Assembly: GCA_023375785.1 (NCBI GenBank)
Contig: SZWC01000037.1
Location: 455,877 to 516,748, forward strand
Source: Penium margaritaceum
Taxonomy: Eukaryota > Streptophyta > Zygnematophyceae > Desmidiales > Peniaceae
Direction of reading: 5' to 3'
Length of the DNA: 60,872 bases
The translations under genes were made by a program, and so were the position numbers. The notes under the pieces were generated by a model, which saw nothing but the letters and a program-made list of their open reading frames with translations, made no database searches and had not been told where the DNA came from. Below, one piece after another: positions 21,389 to 32,656 of the stretch; positions within the stretch are counted from its first letter, which is position 1; the number at the start of each line of letters is the position of its first letter.

Positions 21389-22636
21389 ATGTCGTCCAAC
21401 ACTTACGCAATACTACACGTGACCATGGACGACGAGAGGAGGTTTTTGCGCACGACGGCCATCCGCAGGGCTCTGCAAGTACAGCTTATCCTCCATGCCC
21501 TAGTGGAGGACATCATACAACATGTGACGCGGTGCACACAGCGCATCATCAGACAGCCCATGAACGTGGGTCCGTTCACTGGGCTCGCATGGCTTCACGA
21601 GCTCCACCGCGGTCATCCCATGCGCATATTCAACATGATGCGGATGAATCGCGATGCATGGTATGGCATCATCGACATCGTACGTCGTTGTACATCGCTG
21701 CGCGACACAAGGCTGTCAGTGGAGGAGAAGGTTTTCATGTGGCTGCTGTGCGTGACACACGACATGGCGGTACGCGACATAATGGAGCGCTTTCAGAGGG
21801 AGCATTCTACAGTATGCCGCATAATGCGCGAGGTAGTGCATGCATTAAACTCCATGGCTTCCACAGTCATCCAGTTCCCATCAACGCTGGCCGACGTACA
21901 TGCACCGTGGGCCGGTAGACGTGACTTTCTCCCGTGGTTTCGCGACTGCGTTGGCGCCATTGATGGCACACACGTGCCTGTTGTTGTACCTGCTTTGAGG
22001 AGAGGTGCGTACGTCAACCGTCATAGCCAGATAACGCAGAACATTCTGGCTGTATGCACTCCAAACCTGAGATTCTGCTTTGTTACGACAGGGTGGGAGG
22101 GGAGTGCACACGATGCAAGGATGTTTTCGGATGCTTCATCACGTGGGTTCCGTTTACCTAGGAACAAGTACCTACTTGCAGATGCAGCATTCCCGGAAGC
22201 CTATGGACTGATGCCACCATATCGTGGACGCGGTTACCATCTCGCCGAGTTTGGCCCTGGTGCTCTACGCCCCCAAGACCCGCAAGAATTATTTAACAGG
22301 CGCCACGCAGCCGCACGATCAATGATCGAGCGGGCATTCGGCGTGTTGAAAGCAAGATTTCACGTTTTGCGTGCGTTGCCACCATACGCTGTACGTTTTC
22401 AGGGCAGACTCACACTTTCATGATTCGTCATATGTGATGTACAGCGTAGTGAGGTTCCTGGGAACATGGACAGGGAATGGTTAGAATTGGATGAACCTGT
22501 TGTTACGGTACCAGTCATGGGTAGGGTTCATGGCTCTCTCCCAATTAGGACAAGACGTTTACACATAGCAAATGGCATGTGGGCGCAGTATCAACAAGAT
22601 TTGATGGGGGGGGAAGATGATGATGGGTCTGATTGA
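21389..22636 (+). pseudogene. PIF/Harbinger transposase (DDE intact, in-frame TGA)
   Basis: A 344-codon frame from ATG 21389 to TGA 22421-22423. A helical region at about 60-160 precedes the DDE_4/HARBI1-type nuclease: Asp192 in CVGAIDGTHVPV, Asp242 in SAHDARMFSD and Glu314 in MIERAFGVLKARF, all three present. After the TGA the same frame stays open to TGA at 22634-22636 and encodes an acidic tail (ending MGGEDDDGSD), so the original protein probably reached there. The Cys/Leu-His-Asn box normally after the GVLK helix is not visible, suggesting a small deletion or an unspliced intron around 22400-22460. It pairs with the convergent Myb-like gene at 22692-24161, as Harbinger elements normally carry both. 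Base composition and frame quality are much better than in the other elements here. Confidence 0.85.
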
Positions 22637-22691
22637 AGACATTTTTCTCAAATTCAAAATAGCAAACTCTCCTACACAATGACATATACAA

Positions 22692-24161
22692 TTAATTTGG
22701 ACCAAGGTCATCATCATCCTCATCCAGATCCTCATGGGCATTGAGAGGTCCAACCTTGCCTACCACATCATGAGCAGCATCGTCAGCACTTCCAGCGTCC
22801 TCTACTGTGTAGTGCATAGTGTTGTTACGGAGTGGAGTCAGCTTGGTCAGTGATGGGTGAACTGTCTTAGAGGCAGGCATGCTTGGCGGTTGAAGAGGAT
22901 CACGGCCAAGCAGCCTGATAATGACCTCAAGCCGGAGCATGCCTGTGGAATGAACATAGTCAGAACAAAGAGCAGGATCCACTTTCATGTGATCAAGACA
23001 AAACATCTTGTTCCGGTCATGAACTGTGATGTCCTTGTCCATAGCCTTGACCGCCATGTTATAGTTGGTTTTCGGCCCATCATCACTGATAACGCACTCC
23101 ACTTTCGACAGCACGCGCGGAAGTGCATCAGTGCGCTCGCCCTGGCGTTCGCGTACCCCCTTCCGCTTACACGGACGTACGTCATCGGCCCCATCCGCCT
23201 CCCCGGAAACCACGGGCATCTAGTCCTCGCTGCTGAGGACATGCTCGCCGCAAGCTTTGTCACGCGCGAACAGCTTAGTTGCCTCATCAAACCATGGCAA
23301 CGTCTTACCCTCAAGATTCCCCTGCTGGGGGTTGAGGCTCCTCACATCCTCCCACTTTTCGGGTGTAAGCTCGATGTGCCATGATCTACAGTTTAAACCA
23401 ATGCCACTCAGGCCAACCAATCCAGAAGCCAGCTTCTAGCGAGCAGCGATGTTAGCAAGATGAGAGCGAACATGGACACGAGTTAAATCCTCGGCCATGC
23501 CAAAGTCCCTTGAGAGGCGCGGCGCGATCCTGTCATGCAGCTTCGTCATCCAGCCACTTGTGCCACGGTACTCGCCGACGTAACAATTGGCGATGCGGAC
23601 GAGCTGGACGTCGCGTTCCGACGTCCAGAAGTTCTTCCCGAGGCCACCGACGGAGCCACGGTCCGACGAGGCTTCACCTCCCACCAATGACGGCGCGGGC
23701 ATGCATGGAGCACCGGCGGCTGTTGGTGCGAGCAAGCTTGGAGCACCGAAAAGTGTTGGTGTGGTCTTCGATACAACCTTGTTCTGGCCCCCTAGCGGCT
23801 GCTGCGTAAGGTCATGTTGACCGATCACGGAACGACGATGCGGATGGTTGAACGGGACGTTGTCCATGGCACTTGCTTGTCCACCAGAGAAGGATGTGGA
23901 CAACTGGGGCATGCTACCATAGCAGCCAACTGACGCGGAGTTTGAGGGAGCAGCCATGTATGAATGTGCAAGGTGCAGGCGTTGACAGCTGAGAAGTGGT
24001 GCACTAAAAAGTGTGCAACTCTGCCTTTGTGCATGGCAGGCACGCACAACGACACAGCCCAGGTGGGTTATGCGACTCGATGTTGCGCTCTGAGTCCTCG
24101 TGCGCATCGGTTCAAACGTTTGCATTTGCAAGTTCAAATTGAACATTTTCACAAGATTCAC
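22692..24161 (-). pseudogene. Harbinger Myb/SANT-like accessory protein (interrupted)
   Basis: Read from 24161, the frame holds a Ser/Pro/Ala-rich N-terminus (an internal Met at 23957 is an alternative start), then a Myb/SANT-like domain at about residues 178-240: FWTSERDVQLVRIANCYVGE ... GWMTKLHDRIAPRLSRDF, with Trp residues and the helix pattern of the trihelix/Myb type. A TAG at 23436-23438 interrupts it. The same frame continues to 23220 with WHIELTPEKWEDV, then a frame change leads to 22692-23219, ending in an acidic tail. In Harbinger elements the Myb-like partner helps bind the element ends and bring the transposase to the nucleus. It is convergent with the transposase gene, 55 bp apart. 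Exact starts and any introns are uncertain. Confidence 0.7.
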
Positions 24162-24404
24162 TCGGAGGGCCGTACGCCTTCCGATTGATTAAAACATGCT
24201 TTCAACAACGTTTTCCGCATCGTTCACTTTCATCGAAGTATTCCTCACTTCAACCCCAAAATGTTCGATGAAATTGAGCAGAATCAGTGAAACACTCTAG
24301 TGCGCATTGACGTAAATGAAAGACGAAGCATTCAGCGACCGCTTAAACAATGCGAAATTTAACAAAGGCTATCACAAAATTTTGGCGGTTTCTCCACCGC
24401 CTTC
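24162..24404. other. AT-rich junction before the satellite
   Basis: No gene seen. It may contain the right end of the Harbinger element, but I could not find a matching inverted repeat on the left side (21007-21388). Confidence 0.4.
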
Positions 24405-26534
24405 ATGGTCAGTGATGTATGCATACTTTGGTTGGTCACTGTGCATGTTAGCCACACTGTGCCACTACATATTGAAGGTATTTGTACTTGCTAGTCGATA
24501 ACTAGTATTCACAAACCATTGTCTTCCACCCTGACCATTTGTGACTCGTGTTATGAGTTGTCAAAGTGTACCACACTTAGTGACATTATTTGGTCATGGT
24601 CAGTGACATATGCCTACTTTGGTTGGTCATCGTGCATGGTATCCACACCGTGCCACAACGGATTGGAGCTCCTCGTGCTTGCTATTTGATACTTGGTGTT
24701 CCCAAACCACTGTTTCCCCCTCTGACCACTTGTGACTCGTATTATGAGTTGTCAACATTGACCACACACGGTGGATTTCTTTGGTCAAAGGCAGTACACA
24801 TGCCTACTTTGGTCGGTCTTTGTGCATGGTAGCCACACCGTGCTACTACTAACTGAAGGTCGTTGTACTTGCTAGTTGGTGTCTAGTATTCCCAAACCAT
24901 TATTTCCACCTATGACAATTCGTGACCCATACTATGGATTGTCAACGTTGACCACACTGTGCCACTACATACTAAATATTTGTACTTGCTAGTCAATAAC
25001 TAGTATTTAGAAACCATTATCTTCCACTCTGACCATTTGTGACTCGTGTTATGAGTTGTCAATGTTGACCACACATGGTGAATTTCTTTGGTGAAAGGTA
25101 GTACATTCGCCTACATTGGTCGGTCACTGTGCATGGTAGCCACACCTTGCTACTACTGATTGAAGGGTGTGGTACTTGCTAGTTGAGAACTGATATTCCC
25201 GGACCATTGTTTCCCCCTCTGACCGTTTGTGACTTGTGTTATGGTTGGTGAACGTTGACTACCCATATTGAAACTCTTTGGTCATGGTCATTGACATATG
25301 CCTAGTTTGGTTGTTTGGTGTGCATAGTAGCCACACCGTGCCACTACGTATTGAAGTTATATGTCCTTTCTCGTCCATGCATAGGGTTCCAAACCATTGT
25401 CTCTCCCTCTGACCACTCGTGACTCGTGTTATGAGTTGTCAATGTTGACCACGCATACTGGATTTCTTCGGTCATAGTAAGTGACGTATTCATCCTTTGG
25501 TTGGTCACTACGCACGCTAGCCAAACCATGCCACTACTTGTTGAAGTTCTTCGTACTTGCTAGTTGACAACTAGTGTTCCCAACCCATTGTTTCCCCCTC
25601 TGACCATTTGTGACTCGTGTTATGAGTTTTCAATATTGACCACACACTGTGAAATTCGTTTGGACATGGTTAGTGACATATGCCTACTTTGGTTTGTCAA
25701 TGTACATGGGTACCACGCCGTGTCACTACGTATCAAAGGTCTTTGTGCTTTCTAGTTGATAGCTAGTGTTCCCAAACCATTGTTACCCCTTCTGAATATC
25801 TATGACTCGTGTTGTGAGTTTTCCACATTGACCACATGAAGCGAAATTCTTTGTTCATGGTCAGTGACATATGCATACTTTGGTTGGTCACTGTGCATGT
25901 TAGCCACACTGTGCCACTACATATTGAAGGTATTTGTACGTGCTAGTCGATAACTAGTATTCACAAACCATTATCGTCCACCCTGACCGTTTGTGACTCG
26001 TGTTATGAGTTGTCAAAGTTTACCACACTTAGTGACATTATTTGGTCATGGTCAGTGACGTATGCCTACTTTGGTTGGTCATCGTGCATGGTATCCACAC
26101 CGTGCCACAACGTATTGAAGCTCCTTGTGCTTGCTGTTTGATATTTGGTGTTCCCAAACCATTGTTTCCCCCTCTGACCATTTGTGACTCGTATTATGAG
26201 TTGTCAACATTGACCACACACGGTGGATTTCTTTGGTCAAAGGCAGTACATATGCCTACTTTGGTCGGTCATTGTGCATGGTAGCCACATCGTGCTATAA
26301 CTGACTAAAGGTTGTTGTACTTGCTAGTTGGTATCTAGTATTCCCAAACCATTGTTTCCCCCTCTGACAAATCGTGACCCATGTTATGGGTTGTCAACGT
26401 TGACCACACATAGTAAAATTCTTTGGTCATGGTAAGTGGCACATGCCTAATGTGGTTGGTCATTGTGCATGGTAGCCACACCGTTCCACTACTTGTTGTA
26501 AGTCTTTGTACTTGCTAGTCAATAAATAGCAAAA

Positions 26535-27055
26535 TGTTTCTCCCTTTGACACCAGGTCGGTTTTTGTTGATTTGTTACGCGTAGGTGCCTTCACTGGAAT
26601 ACTCCCTCCCACCCCCCTAGAGGGATTTTCCATGGACGACCTGGAGGACAGATTTGCGACCACATTATGACACCCCCCCTACCACCCCACGGCTTAGGCT
26701 TGAAGGTAGAGTTCAGGTATCACCACCCCCCCCCCCCCCCCCCCAAGTCGCGAGCCTATTCTATGTTACGCGTACGAGGATTCAAACCCAGGACCTACGC
26801 TCCAAAATCTAACTCTATTAGCACTAAGCCAACTCACATGGTGTTCACATGATGTCCAAATGACATTATAAGGGTTCCTATAGGTAAAGGGAAAAAAATA
26901 AGGGGGTGTAAGATTAGAGGGTGGTTTTCAAAAGTATGAATGATAACAAAGTTAGTTTAATCATAAAAAATTGACGATGAAGGAATTTCAAATTTTGCAA
27001 CTTCGAGCTCGAATAACCCCTCAACCATTGCTTCGATTGACCAGCCGTAAGAAGG
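26535..27055 (-). mobile_element. Insert copy 1 in satellite, with tRNA-like (SINE) promoter
   Basis: The satellite pattern breaks after tttctccctttgac and resumes near agttgactacacac. Within the insert the minus strand has an A box TTGGCTTAGTGC (26832-26821) and, 31 bases on, a B box GGGTTTGAATCC (26789-26778), the spacing of an internal pol III promoter. This marks a tRNA-derived SINE or a similar element. It also contains a C run of about 18 bases (near 26727-26744). Sequence at 26845-27050 belongs to the insert but lies upstream of the tRNA-like head. Confidence 0.65.
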
Positions 27056-28106
27056 AAAGTTGACTACACACAGTGAAACTATTTTTATGATATTCATTGA
27101 CACAACCATACTTTGGTTGGTCATTGTGCATGGTAGCCACACCGTGCCACCACTTATCGAAGGTCTTTGTACTTGCTAGTCGATACCGAGTATTCCCAAA
27201 CCATTGTTTCTCCCTTTGCCCATTTTTGACTTGTATTATGAGTTGTGAAAGTTGACCACACACACAAAACTTCTTTGGTCATGAGCAGTGATGTATGCCT
27301 ACTTGGATAGGTCATTGTGTACGGTAGCCACACCGTGCCAATACACACGAAAAATCTTTGTACTTGCTAGAAGATACATAGTGTTTTGAAACCATGTTTT
27401 CCCTCTTTGACCATTTGTGACTCATGTTATAGGTTGTGAACGTTGACCACCCATATTGAAATTCTTTGGTCATGGTTAGTGACATATGCATAGTTTGGTT
27501 TGTCACTGTACGTGGTTACCACGCCGTTTCAATACGTATTGAAGGTCTTTGTGCTTTCTAATTGATAGCTAGTGTTCCCAAACCATTGTTACCCTCCTTT
27601 GACTATCACTGACTCGTGTTGTGAGTTGTTAACGCTGACCACATGAAGTGAAATTTTTTGGTCATGGTCAGTGACATATGCATACTTTGGTTGGTCACTG
27701 TGCATGGTAGCCACGCTCTGCTACTACATATTGAAGGTATTTGTACTTGCTACTTGATAACTAGTATTCACAAACAATTATCTTCCACCCTGACCATTTG
27801 TGACTCGTGTTATGAGCTGTCAAAGTTTACCACTCTGAGTGACATTATTTGGTCATGGTCAGTGATATATGCCTACTTTGGTTGGTCATCGTGCATGGTA
27901 TCCACACCGTGCCACAACTTGTTGAAGGTCGTTGTGCTTGCTATTTGATACTTCGTGTTCCCAAACCATTGTTTCCCCCTCTGACCATTTGTGACTCGTA
28001 TCATGAGTTGTCAACGTTGACCACACACAGCGGATTTCTCTGGTCAAAGGCAGTACATATGCCTACTTTGGTCGGTCATTGTGCATGGTAGCCACACCGT
28101 GCTACT

Positions 28107-28107
28107 N
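28107..28107. other. Single-base assembly gap in satellite
   Basis: The n at 28107 is flanked by two near-copies of the same ~199-bp stretch (27908-28106 and 28108-28306), in the same phase, with only a handful of differences. Probably unmerged contig ends, as at 3799. Confidence 0.7.
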
Positions 28108-28396
28108 GTGCCACAACGTATTGAAGCTCCTTGTGCTTGCTATTTGATACTTGGTGTTCCCAAACCATTGTTTCCCCCTCTGACCATTTGTGACTCGTAT
28201 CATGAGTTGTCAACGTTGACCACACACAGCGGATTTCTTTGGTCAGAGGCAGTACATATGCCTACTTTGGTCGGTCATTGTGCATGGTAGCCACACCGTG
28301 CTACTGCTGACTGAAGGTCGTTGTACTTGCTAGTTGAGAACTGATATTCCCATAGCATTGTTTCCTCTCCTGACCGTTTGTGACTCGTGTTATGGT

Positions 28397-28412
28397 TGGT
28401 CAACGTTGACCA
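28397..28412. repeat. 16-bp perfect palindrome in a satellite monomer
   Basis: TGGTCAACGTTGACCA is its own reverse complement. The core GTCAACGTTGAC (12 bp) recurs in many monomers of the array, for example M1 and M4 copies. M4 and M6 also hold a second dyad, CTAGTTGATAACTAG. Confidence 0.85.
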
Positions 28413-31400
28413 CCCATATTGAAATTCTCGGGTCATGGTCAGTGACATATGCCTAGTTTGGTTGTTTGGTGTGCGTATTAGCCACACCGTGCCACTACGT
28501 ATTGAAGTTCTTTGTCCTTTCTAGTCGATACATATGGTTCCCAAACCATTGTCTCTCCCTCTGACCATTTGTGACTCGTGTTATGAGTTTTCAATGTTGA
28601 CCACGCATACTGGATTTCTTCGGTCATAGTCAGTGACGTATTCATCCTTTGGTTGGTCACTATGCACGCTAGCCAAACCATGCCACTACTTGTTGAAGTT
28701 CTTTGTACTTGCTAGTTGACAACTAGTGTTCCCAACCCATTGTTTCCCCCTCTGACCATTTGTGACTCGTGTTATGAGTTTTCAATATTGACCACACACT
28801 GTGAAATTCGTTTGGTCATGGTTAGTGACATATGCCTACTTTGGTTTGTCAATGTACATGGGTACCACGCCGTGTCACTACGTATCGAAGGTCTTTGTGC
28901 TTTCTAGTTGATAGCTAGTGTTCCCAAACCATTGTTACCCCTTCTGAATATCTATGACTCGTGTTGTGAGTTGTCCACATTGACCACATGAAGCGAAATT
29001 CTTTGCTCATGGTCAGTGACATATGCATACTTTGGTTGGTCACTGTGCATGTTAGCCACACTGTGCCACTACATATTGAAGGTATTTGTACGTGCTAGTC
29101 GATAACTAGTATTTAGAATCCATTATCTTCCACTCTGACCATTTGTGACTCGTGTTATGAGCTGTCAAACTTTACCACACATGGTGACACTCTTTGGTCA
29201 TGGTCAGTGACATATGCATACCTTGGTTGGTCATCGTGCATGGTATCCACACCGTGCCACAACGTATTGAAAGTCGTTGTGCTTGCTAGTTGATACCTGG
29301 TATTCCCAAACCATTGTTTCCCCCTCTGACCATTTGTGACTCGTATTATGAGTTGTCAACATTGACCACACACGGTGGATTTCTTTGTTCAAAGGCAGTA
29401 CTTTTGCCTACTTTGGTCGGTCATTGTGCATGGTAGCCACACCGTGCTACTACTGATTGAAGGGCGTTGTACTCGCTAGATGAGAACTGATATTTGTTCA
29501 CCATTCTTTCCCCCTCTGACCGTTTGTGACTCGTGTTATGGTTGGTGAAATTTGACCACCCATATTGAAATTCTTTGGTCATGGTCAGTGACATATGCCT
29601 ACTTTGGTTGTTTGGTGTGCCTAGTAGCCACACCGTGCCACTATGTATTGAAGTTATTTGTGCTTTCTAGTCCATGCATAGGGTTCCCAAACCATTGTCT
29701 CTCCCTCTGACCATTTGTGACTCGTGTTATGAGTTGTCAATGTTAACCACACATAGGGGACTTCTTTGGTCATAGTCAGTGACATATGCATCCTTTGGTT
29801 GGTCACTGTACACACTAGCCACACCGTGCCAATACTTGTTGAAAATGTTTCTACTTGCTAGTTGACAACTAGTGTTCCCAGCCAACTGTTTCCTCCTCTG
29901 ACCATTTGTGACTCGTGTTATGAGTTTTCAATATTGACCACACGCTATGAAATTCGTTTGGTCATGGTTAGTGACATATTCCTACTTTGGTTTGTCACTG
30001 TACATGGTTACCACGTTGTGTCACTACATGTTAAAGGTATTTGTGCTTTCTAGTTAATAGCTAGTGTTCCCAAACCATTATTACCCCCCTTTGACTATCT
30101 GTGACTCGTGTTGTGAGTTGTCAACGCTGACCACATGAAGTGAAATTCTTTGGTCATGGTCATTGACATGTGCATACTTTGGTTGGCCACCGTGCATTGT
30201 AGCCACACTGTGCCACCACATATTGAAGGTTTTTGTACTTGCTAGTCAATAACTAGTATTTAGAAATCATTATCTTCCGCTCTGACCATTTGTGACTCGT
30301 GTTATGAGCTGACAAAGTTTACCACACATGGTGACATTCTTTCGTCATGGTCAGTGACATATGCATACCTTGGTTGGTCATCGTGCATGGTATCCACACC
30401 GTGCCACAATGTATTGAAGGTCATTGTGCTTGCTACTTGATACCTGTTGTTCCCGAACAATTGTTTTCCCCTCCGACTATTTGTGACTCGTATTATGAGT
30501 TGTCAACGTTGACCACACACAGCGGATGTGTTTGGTCAAAGGCAGTACATATGCCTACTTTGGTCGGTCATTGTGCACGGTAGCCACACCGTGCTACTAC
30601 TGATTGAAGGGCATTGTACTTGCTAGTTTAGAACTGATATTCCCAGACCATTGGTCCCCCCTCTGACGGTTTGTGACTCGTGTTATGGTTGGTGAACGTT
30701 GACCACCCATATTGAAATTCTTTGGTCATGGTCAGTGACATATGCCTAGTTTGGTTGTTTGGTGTGCATATTAGCCACACCGTGCCACTACGTATTGAAG
30801 TTATTTGTCCTTTCTAGTCCATGCATAGGGTTCCCATACCATTGTCTCTCCCTCTGACCATTCGTGACTCGTGTTATGAGTTGTCAATGTTGACCGCACA
30901 GAGTGGACTTCTTCGGTCATAGTAAGTGACGTATTCATCCTTTGGTTGGTCACTTTGCACGCTAGCCACACCGTGCCACTACTTGTTGAAGTTCTTTGTA
31001 CTTGCTAGTTGATAACTAGTGTTCCTTACCCATTGCTTCCCCCTTTGACCTTATGTGACTCGTGTGATGAGTTTTCAACGTTGACCACACACTATGAAAT
31101 TCGTTTGGTCATGGTTAGTGACATATGCCTACTTTGGTTTGTCACTGTACATGGTTACCACGCGGTGTCACTACGTATTGAAGGTATTTGTGCTTTCTAG
31201 TTAATAACTAGTGTTCCCAAACCATTGTTACTCCTAGTTGACTATCTGCGACTCGTGTTGTGAGTTTTCAACGCTGACCACATGAAGTGAAATTCATTGG
31301 TCATGGTCAGTGACATATGCATACTTTGGTTGGTCAATGTGCCTGGTAGCCACGCTATGCCACTACATGCTAAAGGTATTTGTACCTGCTACTCAATGAC

Positions 31401-31509
31401 TAGTATTCACAAACCATTGTCTTCCACTCTGACCATTTGTGACTGGTTTTATGAGTTGTCAACGTTTACCACACTTAGTGACATTGTTTGGTCATGGTCA
31501 GTGACATAT

Positions 31510-32656
31510 GCCTACTTTGGTTGGTCATCGTGCATGGTATCCACACCGTGCCACAACTTATAGAAGGCCCTTGTGCTTGCTAGTTGATACGTGGTGTTCC
31601 CAAACCATTGTCTCCCCCTCTGACCATTTGTGACTCCTATTATGAGTTGTCAACGCTGACCACACACAGCGGATTTCTTTGGTCAAAGGTAGTACATATG
31701 CCTACTTTGGTCGGTCATTGTGCACGGTAGCCACACCGTGCTTATACTGATTGAAGGTCGCTGTACTTGCAAGTTGAAAACTGATATTCACAGACCATTG
31801 TTTCCCCCTCTGACCGTTTGTGACTCGTGTTATGGATGGTGAATGTTGACCATCCATATTGAAATTCTTTCATCATGGTCAGTGACATATGCCTACTTTG
31901 GTTGTTTGGTGTGCATAGTAGCCACACCATGCCACTACATATTGAAGTTCTTTGTCCTTTCTAGTCAATACACATGATTCCCAAACCATTGTCTCTCCCT
32001 CTGCCCATTTGTGACTCGTGTTATGAGTTGTCAATGTTGACCATACATAGTGGACTTCTTCGGTCATAGTCAGGGACGTGTGTATCCTTTGGTTGGTCAC
32101 TGTGCACGCTAGGCACACAGTGCCACTACTTGTTGAAAATCTTTCTACTTGCTAGTTGATAACTAGTGTTCCCAACCCATGGTTTCTCCCACTGACCATT
32201 TGTGACTCGTGTTATGAGTTATCAACGTTGACCACACAGTGTGAAATCTGTTTGGTCATGGTTTGTGACATATGCCTACTTTGGTTTGTCACTGTACATG
32301 GTTACCACGCTGTTTCATTACGTATCGAAGGTCTTTGTGCTTTCTTGTTGACAGCTAGTATTCCCAAACCATTGTTAGCCCCCTCTAACTATCTGTGACT
32401 CGTGTTGTGAGTTGTAAATGTTGACCACATGAAGTGAAATTCTTTGTTCATGGTCAGTGACATATGCATGCTTTGGTTGGTCACTGTGCATTGTAGCCAA
32501 ACTATGCCACTACAAATTGAAGGTATTTGTACTTGCTAGTTGATAACTAGTATTCACAAACCGTTATCTTCCACCCTGATCATTTGTGACTCGTGTTATG
32601 AGTTGTCAAAGTTTACCACACTTAGTGACATTACTTGATCATGGTCAGTGACATAT
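31510..32656. repeat. Example higher-order repeat unit (1,147 bp, M1-M6)
   Basis: One clean unit for reference: M1 starts at 31510, M2 at 31700, M3 at 31891, M4 at 32082, M5 at 32274, M6 at 32466, and the next M1 at 32657. Monomer lengths are 190-192 bp. Each begins at the gc-ct/at-actttgg block after the word acatat. Confidence 0.9.

Noticed and set aside
24162..24404. Terminal inverted repeat of the autonomous Harbinger element
   Set aside because: No convincing match to 21007-21388 on the opposite side, and the MITE ends do not recur here.
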